Assembly: GCA_037446035.1 (NCBI GenBank)
Contig: JBBIJJ010000099.1
Span: 1 to 11,931, forward strand
Source of the DNA: DSNY01 sp037446035
Lineage (GTDB): Bacteria; Pseudomonadota; Gammaproteobacteria; Burkholderiales; Burkholderiaceae_F
DNA length: 11,931 bases
Direction: 5' to 3'
Below are positions 1 through 7,419 of this stretch, piece after piece (positions within the stretch are counted from its first letter, which is position 1; each line of letters starts with the position of its first letter). The notes under the pieces were generated by a model. That model was not told the origin of the DNA. It did no database searches and worked only from the letters and a program-made list of their open reading frames with translations. The position numbers and the translations under genes are program-made.

Positions 1-753
1 ATGAAGCGCGCCGAACTCCTTGCGCGCACGCGCGGCTTCTCGCTGGTCGAGATGGCCGTGGTCTTGGTCGTGTTCGCGCTGATGCTGACCGGTTTGCTGA
101 TGATCACCGGCACGCAGCTCGCCACCCAGCGCGCAAAGGACACGCAGCGCCTGCTCGCCGAGGCGCGCCAGGCGCTGCTCGGCTTCGCGGCCGTCAACGG
201 CCGGCTGCCGTGCCCGGCCGCGCCCAACACGCCCGCCGGTGCGCCCGGCGCCGGCGTGGAGCGCACGCCCACGGCCACTGGCTGCACCGGCGGGCAGGCG
301 GGCGTGCTGCCGTGGGCGACGCTGGGGTTGCCGGAGACCGACGCCTGGGGCCGGCGCATCGGCTATCGCGTCGCCGCGCTGCACTCGCGCACCGTGATGG
401 CGCGGCCGCCGACCGCTTACGGTTGCGCGACCCCGCCCGTGGTGCCGCCGACGCAGGCCGCGTTCGCGCTGTGCTCGCCTGGCGACAACGAGGTGCGCGT
501 CGCCGCTGGCGGCGCCGCGCTGGTCACGGGCGCGCCGGCGGTACTGGTCTCGCACGGTGCCAACGGCTTCGGCGCCTGGCTGCCCGCCGGCAACCCGATG
601 CCGGCGAGCGCCGACGCCGACGAGCAGGAAAACCACGACGGCGACACGATCGCCGTCGATCGCACGCCCACGGCCGCCTTCGACGACCAGACCGTCGTGG
701 TAGCGGCGCCGCTGCTCGCGCAATCGATGCTGCAGGCGGGCCGCCTGCCGTAG
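1..753 (+). CDS. Prepilin-like protein (type IV pilin / type II secretion pseudopilin family)
   Basis: A 250-residue protein with a class III prepilin leader: a short basic N-terminus (MKRAELLARTRG), predicted cleavage by prepilin peptidase after Gly12, Phe13 as the mature first residue and Glu17 at mature position +5. A hydrophobic helix of about 20 residues follows (VEMAVVLVVFALMLTGLLMI), which in this family serves as membrane anchor and filament core. The C-terminal globular part has four cysteines (71, 95, 142, 158) that could form two disulfides, and the pattern RLPCPA ... LPWATLGLP ... DAWGRRIGYRV, which I recognise from a group of proteobacterial prepilin-like proteins of unknown exact role. 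The ATG is the first base of the window, so an earlier start and the RBS cannot be checked. The next gene is also prepilin-like. Whether it is a minor pilin or a pseudopilin cannot be decided here, because no assembly gene is in view. Confidence 0.85.
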   Translation: MKRAELLARTRGFSLVEMAVVLVVFALMLTGLLMITGTQLATQRAKDTQRLLAEARQALLGFAAVNGRLPCPAAPNTPAGAPGAGVERTPTATGCTGGQAGVLPWATLGLPETDAWGRRIGYRVAALHSRTVMARPPTAYGCATPPVVPPTQAAFALCSPGDNEVRVAAGGAALVTGAPAVLVSHGANGFGAWLPAGNPMPASADADEQENHDGDTIAVDRTPTAAFDDQTVVVAAPLLAQSMLQAGRLP

Positions 754-869
754 AGCGCGCGCCGCCGGTTTGGCACGGTCTGGCCGCGCTTTTCGTCGCA
801 TCGGGCGCGCCGCCGCCTCGCTACAGTGACGCGGCCATCAACGGCACAGTCGACGGAAAGGACACGCAC
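754..869 (+). other. Intergenic spacer between the two prepilin genes
   Basis: This 116-bp spacer holds no gene. A good Shine-Dalgarno stretch for the downstream gene lies at its end. A TGGCAC at 771-776 recalls the -24 half of a sigma-54 promoter, but no -12 GC doublet lies at the right distance. TACAGT at 822-827 is -10-like without a matching -35. No terminator-like hairpin with a T run is visible, so co-transcription of the two genes remains possible. Confidence 0.5.
855..862 (+). promoter_or_regulatory. Ribosome binding site of second prepilin gene
   Basis: GGAAAGGA ends 7 bases before the ATG at 870. It decides the start: the open frame runs back far upstream through the first prepilin gene, but the prepilin leader begins only here. 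The second in-frame ATG at 885 would give a shorter leader and is less well placed relative to this site. Confidence 0.7.
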
Positions 870-1529
870 ATGCACATCGTTGGAATGTCGCACCAGCGCG
901 GCTTCACGCTCGTGGAGATCGCGATCGTGCTGGTGGTCATCGGATTGCTGCTCGGGGCCATCCTCAAGGGGCAGGAACTGATCGAAAACAGCCGCGTGAA
1001 AAACGCGGTCAACGAGGTCAACGGCATCAAGGCCGCGCACAACGCGTACCTGGACCGCTTCAAGCGGCTGCCGGGCGACGACGGCCCGATCGCCACGCTG
1101 ACTGGGCGCGGCGGCAATTGGACCGGCGTCACCGCGGCCGGCAACAACAACGGGGTGATCGCGATCGCCGCCGGCCAGACGTTCAACGGCGGCGGCGAAG
1201 GCGGCGCGTACTTCCAGCACCTGCGCGCGTCCGGATACCTCACTGGAGATCACACCATCACGGGGGTGGCAGCCCTTCCGCGCAACGCGTTCGGCGGCCT
1301 GACCGGTGTGACCAACGCGGCCGTGCTGGGCTACGCGCAGGCCACGCTGATGGTCTGCCAGGGCAGCGTTCCGGGCAAGGCCGCCGCGGCGATCGACACG
1401 CAGACCGACGACGGGCGCCCCAACAGCGGCAACGTGCGCGCCACGCAGGGGCCGAATAACACGGTGCCGGGCGCCCCGGCCGGCGTCTTCAGCGAAGCCC
1501 AGACGTACACGGTCTGTTCGGCGATGTGA
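870..1529 (+). CDS. Prepilin-like protein (type IV pilin / pseudopilin family)
   Basis: A 219-residue protein beginning MHIVGMSHQRG followed by FTLVEIAIVLVVIGLLLGAI, a textbook prepilin leader with cleavage after Gly11 and Glu16 at mature position +5. The segment after the hydrophobic helix (LKGQELIENSRVKNAVNEV, then AHNAYLDRFKRLPGDDG) is typical of prepilin-type N-terminal methylation proteins. The Gly/Asn-rich middle is loop-like. Cys163 and Cys216, the latter near the C-terminus, are placed as in the disulfide-bonded D-region of type IV pilins. It would be inserted in the inner membrane, processed by PilD-type peptidase and built into a pilus or secretion pseudopilus. It follows another prepilin-like gene on the same strand and is convergent with the kinase gene downstream. 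Major versus minor pilin status is unknown. Confidence 0.87.
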   Translation: MHIVGMSHQRGFTLVEIAIVLVVIGLLLGAILKGQELIENSRVKNAVNEVNGIKAAHNAYLDRFKRLPGDDGPIATLTGRGGNWTGVTAAGNNNGVIAIAAGQTFNGGGEGGAYFQHLRASGYLTGDHTITGVAALPRNAFGGLTGVTNAAVLGYAQATLMVCQGSVPGKAAAAIDTQTDDGRPNSGNVRATQGPNNTVPGAPAGVFSEAQTYTVCSAM

Positions 1530-1570
1530 GCCGCCGTCTCGGCCGGGCGGGTGGTGCGGGAGTCTGCCGC

Positions 1571-1592
1571 CTAGCCCGGATTTCTCACGAGG
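1571..1592 (+). repeat. Left terminal inverted repeat of the MITE-like element
   Basis: These 22 bases begin with CTAGCCCGGATTTCTCAC and pair with 1802-1824 in inverted orientation, with one single-base gap and about two substitutions. The outermost CTAG is itself palindromic. Confidence 0.65.
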
Positions 1593-1700
1593 GTCGCGGA
1601 TGATCGTGCCGGGATCGGGCCGATCCGGGCGAGCGCGGCGGCGAGGAACGTAGCCGTCGCTCCGTTCCGAGTGAAGCGCCGGCCGGGTGGCGCGAGACCC

Positions 1701-1725
1701 AGCGAGCGCCGCGACAGCGAGCGCC
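1701..1725 (+). repeat. Short direct repeat inside the MITE-like element
   Basis: AGCGAGCGCC occurs at 1701-1710 and again at 1716-1725, separated by GCGAC, a 15-bp period. It may be a remnant of internal structure in the element. Confidence 0.5.
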
Positions 1726-1801
1726 CCGGCACACGTTGTCGCGAGGCCGTATCGCCCGCAACGCCGCATGCAGCAACGATTCTCCTCGCATTGAGTGAGC
1801 G

Positions 1802-1824
1802 CCTTGTGAGAAGTCCGGGGCTAG
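1802..1824 (-). repeat. Right terminal inverted repeat of the MITE-like element
   Basis: These 23 bases end in GAAGTCCGGGGCTAG on plus and mirror the left repeat with one extra G. Bases 1821-1823 (CTA) read as TAG on minus and are the stop codon of the histidine kinase. Confidence 0.65.
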
Positions 1825-3161
1825 CGCCGCTCCCACAACGTAAAATAAAAAGTTGCACCCTCTCCCGGCTTCGACTCGGCCCAGACGCGGCCGGCGTGCT
1901 TGCGCACGATCCGCTGCACGGTGGCGAGCCCCACGCCCGTGCCGGGGAACTCGTTTTGCGAGTGGAAGCGCTGGAACAGGCCGAACAGCTTGTCGGCGAA
2001 GCGCATGTCGAAGCCGGCGCCGTTGTCGCGCACGTAGTAGACGGTCTGGCCGCCTTGGTCGCGCGCGCCGAACTCGATGCGCGCGGCGGGCACCTTGGCG
2101 GTGAACTTATAAGCGTTGCCGAGCAGGTTTTGCAGCACGAGCCGCAGCAGCGTGCGGTCGCCGTCGGCAAGCTGCCCCTCGGCGACGATGAACTGCACGC
2201 GGCGTGCACCGTCTTGCGCGCGCAGCTCGTCGGCGAGTTCGCGCGCCAGTTGCGACAGGTCCACGCGCTCGCGTTCGATCTCGCGGCTGGTCATCCGCGA
2301 CAGCGCCAGCAGCGTGTCGATCATCGAATTCATGCGGCCGGCCGCGGTGACGATGCGCTTCAGATGCTCGCGCCCGAGGTCGTCGAGGCGGTCGCCGTAG
2401 TCCTCCAGCACGATGTTGGCGAAGCCGTCGACGACGCGCAGCGGCGCGCGCAGATCGTGCGACACCGAATGCGCGAAGCTGTCGAGCTCCTTGACCGCGA
2501 ACTCGAAGCCGCGCGCCTGCTCCGCGCTCGCCTGGCGGGCGGCATCCAGGTCGGTGCGCAGCCGCTCGATCTCGGCCGCCTGCTCCCGGCTGCCGCCGCG
2601 CGCTGCCGCCAGCGTGTCCGTCAGGTCGCGCGCCACCCCGGCGTACCCGGCAAAGCGGCCGCTGCCCGAAAACAGCGGCGTGCCGGACAGCGCGATCGTG
2701 CGCGCCGCCCCCGCCGTCGGCACGCGCACCAGCATGTCGTGAAACGGCGCGCGCGCATCGATCGCCTCGGCGAGCTCCTTCGGCGCCTCAGCGCCGGCGT
2801 CGGTCAGTTGCCAGGGCTTGCGTCCCAGCAGCCGCTTCAGTTCGACCGCGGCCGACAGCCGGCGCCCGGGTTCGACCTCGACGACGGCCAGCGCGCTGTC
2901 GGTGCGCCACCACCAGTCGGCGGAAGCGGTCAGCACGCGGCGCATCGTCGCGATCTCGCGCGCGCTGCGCAGGCGCTGCGCGACGACGACCGCAGCCAGC
3001 GCGATCAAGGCACCGACCGAGGCCGCACCGAGTAGCCAAGCGATCGCGGCATCCGGGCTGCCGAAGGCGGCACCCTCAACGTGCCGCGCGGCTGCGCCGG
3101 CTGCCTCTGCGGCGGTGATGCCCGCCGCCAGCGCGAACCCGTGCCGATGTGCTGCTCGCAT
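1821..3161 (-). CDS. Membrane-anchored PAS sensor histidine kinase
   Basis: A 446-residue kinase with the start proposed here. Order: one clear transmembrane helix (about 38-61), a PAS-like domain (about 78-182, ADWWWRTD ... GRFAGYAGVARDLTD), a coiled coil (183-222), a HisKA domain with phospho-acceptor His235 in SVSHDLRAPLR, and a HATPase_c domain with N-box Asn349 (NLLGNAYKFT), DNGAGFD and GTGVGLAT ATP-lid motifs. All catalytic motifs look intact. The dimerisation region (LRVVDGFANIVLEDYGDRLDD) is of the phytochrome-like class. It has no receiver and no adjacent response regulator gene, so its partner is unknown. The frame is open to a GTG at 3350, with other in-frame ATGs at 3314 and 3269; the Arg/Ala-rich extra residues look non-coding and no start has a strong RBS, so 3161 is a judgement. 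The protein ends ...FYFTLWERR, and the stop lies in the terminal repeat of the neighbouring element, so its last residues may have been altered. Confidence 0.85.
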   Translation of the reverse strand: MRAAHRHGFALAAGITAAEAAGAAARHVEGAAFGSPDAAIAWLLGAASVGALIALAAVVVAQRLRSAREIATMRRVLTASADWWWRTDSALAVVEVEPGRRLSAAVELKRLLGRKPWQLTDAGAEAPKELAEAIDARAPFHDMLVRVPTAGAARTIALSGTPLFSGSGRFAGYAGVARDLTDTLAAARGGSREQAAEIERLRTDLDAARQASAEQARGFEFAVKELDSFAHSVSHDLRAPLRVVDGFANIVLEDYGDRLDDLGREHLKRIVTAAGRMNSMIDTLLALSRMTSREIERERVDLSQLARELADELRAQDGARRVQFIVAEGQLADGDRTLLRLVLQNLLGNAYKFTAKVPAARIEFGARDQGGQTVYYVRDNGAGFDMRFADKLFGLFQRFHSQNEFPGTGVGLATVQRIVRKHAGRVWAESKPGEGATFYFTLWERR

Positions 3162-3449
3162 CCCCTGTCGCCCCGATCGGCGTGCCCGCCGATACGCCGC
3201 TGCCCCGGCCAACGCCCCGTCCACGTCTGCGCCCCGGATCCGCGCCCATTTCGACGAATGCGCGCGCATTGTGCCAGCGGCGGCACACGCAGGAGGCGCC
3301 GCGGCACGGGCCATGGCGCGAGGAGGGCGGAAAAGTCGCGTCAACCGCACGCTTTTCGATGCGCGCGCTCGCGTTAAGTTGATCGGCGCGCGGCCGAAAC
3401 CAGACTCAGGCGCGCTGCGCCTGCGCTTGCGCGCGGGCCCTCAGAATCC
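3162..3449. other. Divergent intergenic region between two kinase genes
   Basis: This 288-bp stretch must hold the promoters of the minus-strand kinase and of the plus-strand operon. Candidate elements are weak: TTGATC at 3379-3384 (plus) has a poor -10 (AGACTC) 17 bases on, and TTGACG at 3344-3339 (minus) is -35-like without a good -10. The kinase gene could begin inside this region at one of several alternative starts. No small gene or RNA is evident. Confidence 0.4.
3407..3423. promoter_or_regulatory. Perfect inverted repeat upstream of the signalling operon
   Basis: CAGGCGC, a GCT spacer, then GCGCCTG: a perfect 7-bp dyad ending 26 bases before the ATG at 3450. It could be an operator or a 5' leader hairpin. 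In DNA this GC-rich, a chance palindrome is also plausible. Confidence 0.3.
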
Positions 3450-6400
3450 ATGCGACTTCCCTGGTCCAGCCCCGACAACGACCGGCCAGCCGGCGGCTCG
3501 CTGCCGCTCGGATGCGATCCGGGCACCGCGCCGTCCGCGCTCGAGTTCCCGCGCGCGGACGGTCCGGCGCCCGCCGCCGAGCCGCTCGCCGCCGTGTCGC
3601 CGTCGGTGGCAGCAGGCGAGTCCGCTGCGCCGGCGGCCGGCCCGTCGGTCGCCGCCGTGGTCGTGGCGGCGGTGGCGGTGACCACCGCATGGACGCTCGC
3701 GGTCGGCTACCACTTCGCCCTCGAAGGCGTGCAAGAGGCGATGCGCGGCGAGGCGCGCGCGCGTTTCGCGATCGTCGCGGCGATCACGCTGGTCGGCGCG
3801 GGACTGATCGGTGCGTTCCTGATGCACTACGTGGTCCGGCCGATCCGCCGCCTGACCGCGCGTGCCGAGGAGCTTTCGCTGCGCTATGCGGGTCGCGCGC
3901 CGGCGCGCAGCGGCGCCGAGTTCGAGCGCCTGGTCGCGGCGTTCGACGCGATGACCGCCGCGCTGCTCGGGCACTCCGAGCGGCTGAAGCGTGCCCACAT
4001 GAACGAGCTGCAGAACGGGCTCGAACTGCAGCGGCAGTACGCGCTGATGCGGCTGTTGCGCGGGCTGGCCGCTGCGGCCAACGAATGCGAGACGGTCGAG
4101 CAGACGCTGGAGCGCGCGCTGCACGAGATCGGCGAGTATCTGGACTGGCCGGTCGGCCGCGTGGCGCTGCTGCCGGACGAAGGCCGCGTCGAGGATCGGC
4201 CGCCGCGCTCGCTGTGGTTCGTGCGCGACGCGGGGCGCTACGAGGCGTTCGTCGCCGCGACCGAGTCGGCGACGATCCGTCGCTCGGTCAACGGGCTGAT
4301 CGGCCGCGCCTACATCAGCGGCATGCCGCATTGGGTGTCGGACCTGGCGCGCCTCGCCGAATGGGACCGCCGCGACGTTGCGCTGGCCGCCGGGCTGAGG
4401 AGCGGCGTCGTGATCCCGGTGACCGCACACGGCCACGTCACCGCGTTCATCGAGTTCTACACCGACCACCGCGTCGAAGCGACCGCCGAGATGCTCGAAC
4501 TGGTCGAGGCGATCGGCGCCGAGCTCTCGCGCGTCGCGGAGCGTCACCGCGCCGAGCGCGAACTGCTCGAGCGCGAGCGCGAAGCCCACCGGCTCGCGAT
4601 GGTCGCGTCGCGCACCGAACACATCGTGATCATCCTGGACACGGCGGGCCGCATCGAGTGGGTCAACGATGCCTTCGTGCGGGCCAGTGGCTACACGCTG
4701 TCGGAAGTGCGCGGCAAGGTCACGCACACGCTGATGGCGGGTCCGGAGACGGACCCGGCCGCGATCGCACGCGTGGCCGATGCGATCGCTGCGGGACAGC
4801 CGTGCCGGGTGGACCTCGTGCTGTACGACCGCGCCGGCGAGCGGCGCTTCCACGAGGTCGAGGGCCAGCCGATGCACGACGAGCGGGGCCGCTACTTCCA
4901 GTACGCGCTGCTGTCGCTGGACATGACCGAGCGCAAGCGCGCCGAGGCCGCGCTGCGCGAAAGCGCCGAGTACTTTCGTGCCTTGTTCGACGAGTCGCCG
5001 GTGCCGACGATCATTCAGTCGGCGACCGACTACCGCCTGCTGCGCGCCAACGCGGCGTACGTCCGCATGCTCGGCTACGCGCAGGACGAAGTCGTCGGCA
5101 CTGACGCGCTGGGCGACCGCGTGCACCCCGACGACCTGGCGGAGGCGCGCGTGCTGCGCGAACGGTTCGGCCAGGGCGAGGTCACCGCACGGTTCGAGCG
5201 CCGCATGATCGCGCGCGATGGTCGCATCGTCTGGGTCAGCGGGCATTCGGTGCGTTTCCGCGACGCCCAGGGCGCGCCGCACCTGATGACCGTGCTGGAG
5301 GACATCACCGAACAGAAGGAACGCGAGGCGGCGCTGCGCACCGCCAAGGAGCAGGCCGAGAGTGCCAGCCGCGCCAAGAGCCAGTTCCTCGCCAACATGA
5401 GCCACGAGATCCGCACGCCGATGAACGGCGTGCTCGGCATGACCGAGCTGCTGCTCGGCACGGCGCTGTCGGACAAGCAGCGCCGCTTCGCCGACGCGGT
5501 CTACCGCTCCGGCGAGCAGTTGCTGGAGATCATCAACGACATCCTGGACTTCTCGAAGATCGAGGCCGGCAAGCTGGAGCTGGAGAGTCTGGACTTCGAT
5601 CCGCGCGCCCTGATCGAGGACGTCTTCGAGCTGCTGGCGCCGCGCGCGCACGAAAAGCGGCTCGAACTGGCGTGCCGCATCGCGCCCTCGGTGCCCGCCT
5701 CCGTAAGCGGCGATCCGCTGCGGCTGCGGCAGGTGCTGACCAATCTGGTCGGCAACGCGATCAAGTTCACCGAACAGGGCGAGGTCGTTCTCGACGTCAC
5801 CGCCGAGCCCGACGCGCAGGCCGACCTTGCCGGCGCCGCGCCGGCGTATCGGTTGCACTTCGTCGTGCGCGACACCGGCATCGGCATCCGGCCCGAGGCG
5901 CTCGCCAAGCTTTTCACCGTGTTCATGCAGGCCGACCAGACGATGGCGCGGCGTTACGGCGGAACGGGACTCGGGCTGGCGATCACCAAACAGCTCGTGG
6001 AGCTGATGGGCGGTCGCATCGGTGCGGAAAGCCGCGTCGGTGAGGGCTCGACCTTCCGCTTCGACGTCGTGCTCGGCACCGGCGACCCGGTCGCCGCACC
6101 GCCTGTGGTCGAGGCCGGCGCGCTGGCCGGCAAGCGCGTGATCGTCGTCGAGGACAACCCGACGAACCGCAGCATCCTCGAGACCCAGTTGCGGGGCCTG
6201 GGGATCGGTTGCGCGACCGCCGAAAACGGCGTGCAGGCACTCGAGCTGATGCGCGCCGCCGCGCGCGCGGGCACACCTTTCGAAGTCGCGGTGATCGACA
6301 TGAAGATGCCGATCATGGACGGGCTGACGCTGGCGCGGGCGATGCGCGCCGACCCGCAGCTGGCCGCCGTGCGCCAGCTGATGCTGACCTCGCTCGCCGG

Positions 6401-7391
6401 CGGCGACGAGGCGCGCCTGGCGCAGCAGGCCGGCATCGAGGGCTACTTGGCGAAGCCGGTGCGCCAGCAGGAGCTCATCGACGCGCTCGCGCGCCTGCTC
6501 GATGCGCAGCCGCGCGGCACCGACGCGCCGTCCGCGGCGGCGCTGCAGGGCGTGCGCGTTCTGCTGGTCGAGGACAGCCCGGTCAACCAGGAGGTCGCGC
6601 GCGTGATGCTTGAAGATCTCGGCTGCGCGGTCAGGCTGGCGGCCAATGGCCAGCAGGCGCTCGACGCGCTGGCGCACGAGACGTTCGCGCTGGTGCTGAT
6701 GGACTGCCAGATGCCGGAGATGGACGGCTTCGAGGCGCTGCGCCGCTTTCGCGATCGGCACGATGCACGCCGTTGGGCAACCGGGCCCGCCACGCCGGTG
6801 GTCGCGCTGACCGCCAACGCGCTGGCCGGCGACGAGGAGCGCTGCCGCGCGGCCGGCTTCGACGACTATCTGGCCAAGCCGTTCAGGCAGCAACAGCTCG
6901 CCGAGCTGATCGCGCGCCACGTGCCCCCGCCGCACGGGCCGGCGGCCGCCACCGACGCCGAATCCACGTCGACGCCCGCGACCGCATCGTCGGCGGTTGC
7001 GGCGGAGCCGCCGCAGGACGGCGATGGCGAAGCGCTCGACGTGACCGTGCTCGATCGCATCCGCGACATGGAGCGCAGGGGCGCGGCGCGGCTGCTCGAG
7101 CGGCTGATCGAAACCTATGTGGCCACCGCCGCGAAGCTCGTCGCCGACACCGAGCGCGCACTGGACAAGGACGACGCGCCGGCGCTGCGGCAGGCGGTGC
7201 ACACGCTCAAGTCATCGAGCGCGAATCTCGGGGCCGCACAGCTGGCGCGGCGCTGTGCCGAACTGGAAGCGCTCGCGCGCGCCGGGCGCGTGGCAGCGGC
7301 ACGCCAGGACTGGCCGGCCGCGCTGGACGAATACCGGCGCGTCGTGCGCGCACTGCAGGCGATGGTGCGCAGCGAACACGTGGTCGAGTAA
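3450..7391 (+). CDS. Hybrid sensor histidine kinase (HAMP-GAF-PAS-PAS-HisKA-HATPase-REC-REC-HPt)
   Basis: A 1313-residue multi-domain kinase that should autophosphorylate and run an internal His-Asp-His phosphorelay. Order: Pro/Ala-rich N-tail (1-66); two transmembrane helices (about 67-90 and 106-129) with only about 15 residues between; HAMP (about 130-180); GAF (about 195-362); PAS (382-495); PAS (504-624); HisKA with phospho-acceptor His652 (SHEIRTPMNG); HATPase_c with N-box Asn769, DTGIGI at 808 and GGTGLGLAI at 837; REC1 with acidic pair Glu901-Asp902, phospho-acceptor Asp950 and Lys1002; REC2 with Glu1041-Asp1042, Asp1085 and Lys1143; an Ala/Thr/Ser/Pro-rich linker; and HPt with His1251 (HTLKSSSANLG). 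All key residues are present. The short outer loop suggests sensing within the membrane or by the cytoplasmic GAF/PAS domains. The ATG has no clear RBS, but the next in-frame ATG lies after the first membrane helix, so this start is preferred. It is the first gene of a three-gene operon with c-di-GMP enzymes; its HPt may phosphorylate the REC of the next protein (inference). Confidence 0.93.
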   Translation: MRLPWSSPDNDRPAGGSLPLGCDPGTAPSALEFPRADGPAPAAEPLAAVSPSVAAGESAAPAAGPSVAAVVVAAVAVTTAWTLAVGYHFALEGVQEAMRGEARARFAIVAAITLVGAGLIGAFLMHYVVRPIRRLTARAEELSLRYAGRAPARSGAEFERLVAAFDAMTAALLGHSERLKRAHMNELQNGLELQRQYALMRLLRGLAAAANECETVEQTLERALHEIGEYLDWPVGRVALLPDEGRVEDRPPRSLWFVRDAGRYEAFVAATESATIRRSVNGLIGRAYISGMPHWVSDLARLAEWDRRDVALAAGLRSGVVIPVTAHGHVTAFIEFYTDHRVEATAEMLELVEAIGAELSRVAERHRAERELLEREREAHRLAMVASRTEHIVIILDTAGRIEWVNDAFVRASGYTLSEVRGKVTHTLMAGPETDPAAIARVADAIAAGQPCRVDLVLYDRAGERRFHEVEGQPMHDERGRYFQYALLSLDMTERKRAEAALRESAEYFRALFDESPVPTIIQSATDYRLLRANAAYVRMLGYAQDEVVGTDALGDRVHPDDLAEARVLRERFGQGEVTARFERRMIARDGRIVWVSGHSVRFRDAQGAPHLMTVLEDITEQKEREAALRTAKEQAESASRAKSQFLANMSHEIRTPMNGVLGMTELLLGTALSDKQRRFADAVYRSGEQLLEIINDILDFSKIEAGKLELESLDFDPRALIEDVFELLAPRAHEKRLELACRIAPSVPASVSGDPLRLRQVLTNLVGNAIKFTEQGEVVLDVTAEPDAQADLAGAAPAYRLHFVVRDTGIGIRPEALAKLFTVFMQADQTMARRYGGTGLGLAITKQLVELMGGRIGAESRVGEGSTFRFDVVLGTGDPVAAPPVVEAGALAGKRVIVVEDNPTNRSILETQLRGLGIGCATAENGVQALELMRAAARAGTPFEVAVIDMKMPIMDGLTLARAMRADPQLAAVRQLMLTSLAGGDEARLAQQAGIEGYLAKPVRQQELIDALARLLDAQPRGTDAPSAAALQGVRVLLVEDSPVNQEVARVMLEDLGCAVRLAANGQQALDALAHETFALVLMDCQMPEMDGFEALRRFRDRHDARRWATGPATPVVALTANALAGDEERCRAAGFDDYLAKPFRQQQLAELIARHVPPPHGPAAATDAESTSTPATASSAVAAEPPQDGDGEALDVTVLDRIRDMERRGAARLLERLIETYVATAAKLVADTERALDKDDAPALRQAVHTLKSSSANLGAAQLARRCAELEALARAGRVAAARQDWPAALDEYRRVVRALQAMVRSEHVVE

Positions 7392-7402
7392 GGACGAACG
7401 AC

Positions 7403-7409
7403 GAGAAAG
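7403..7409 (+). promoter_or_regulatory. Probable ribosome binding site of the REC-PAS-GGDEF-EAL gene
   Basis: GAGAAAG lies 10 bases before the ATG at 7420, just after the hybrid kinase stop at 7389-7391. It supports the start at 7420; the frame is open further upstream, but that part overlaps the end of the kinase gene. Confidence 0.5.
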
Positions 7410-7419
7410 TGACCCACCG

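Larger units (their letters stand above)
1571..1824. mobile_element. MITE-like element with terminal inverted repeats, no transposase
   Basis: A 254-bp segment lies between the convergent prepilin and kinase genes. Its left end, read on plus, contains TAGCCCGGATTTCTCAC. Its right end, read on minus, contains TAGCCCCGGACTTCTCAC, nearly the same apart from one extra C and one C/T change, and the similarity runs over about 22 bases (CTAG...AGG). The interior has no convincing gene, but it contains a 15-bp-period direct repeat (1701-1725) and a GGATCGG/CCGATCC palindrome at 1612-1626. Possible 3-bp direct repeats CGC flank it (1568-1570 and 1825-1827), too short to prove a target-site duplication. 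A non-autonomous transposon or a dispersed intergenic repeat would fit; I cannot name the family. The right terminal repeat contains the stop codon of the kinase gene. Confidence 0.55.

Noticed and set aside
771..785. Sigma-54-like promoter (TGGCAC) before the second prepilin gene
   Set aside because: The -12 position lacks GC at the required spacing and the TTGC element is absent, so it is only half a match.
210..869. Upstream extension of the second prepilin frame
   Set aside because: It overlaps the first prepilin gene in another frame, has shadow composition, and would bury the prepilin leader internally.
1585..1836. An 83-codon minus-strand frame within the MITE-like element
   Set aside because: It is Arg/Ser/Pro-rich with no domain, spans the terminal repeat and has no RBS that I can see; better explained as part of a repeat element.
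1671..3035. A 454-codon plus-strand open frame opposite the PAS kinase
   Set aside because: The minus strand encodes intact HisKA and HATPase motifs. The plus-strand product has Arg/Ala/His-rich shadow composition.
3162..3350. N-terminal extension of the minus-strand kinase to the GTG at 3350
   Set aside because: The added 63 residues are Arg/Ala/Pro-rich and look non-coding, and neither this start nor the intermediate ATGs has a convincing RBS. Not excluded, only judged less likely.
3441..7202. A 1253-codon open frame on the minus strand opposite the hybrid kinase
   Set aside because: The plus strand carries a complete, motif-perfect hybrid kinase. The antisense product is rich in Arg, His, Gln and Ala with no domain, as expected when G/C-rich third positions remove antisense stops.
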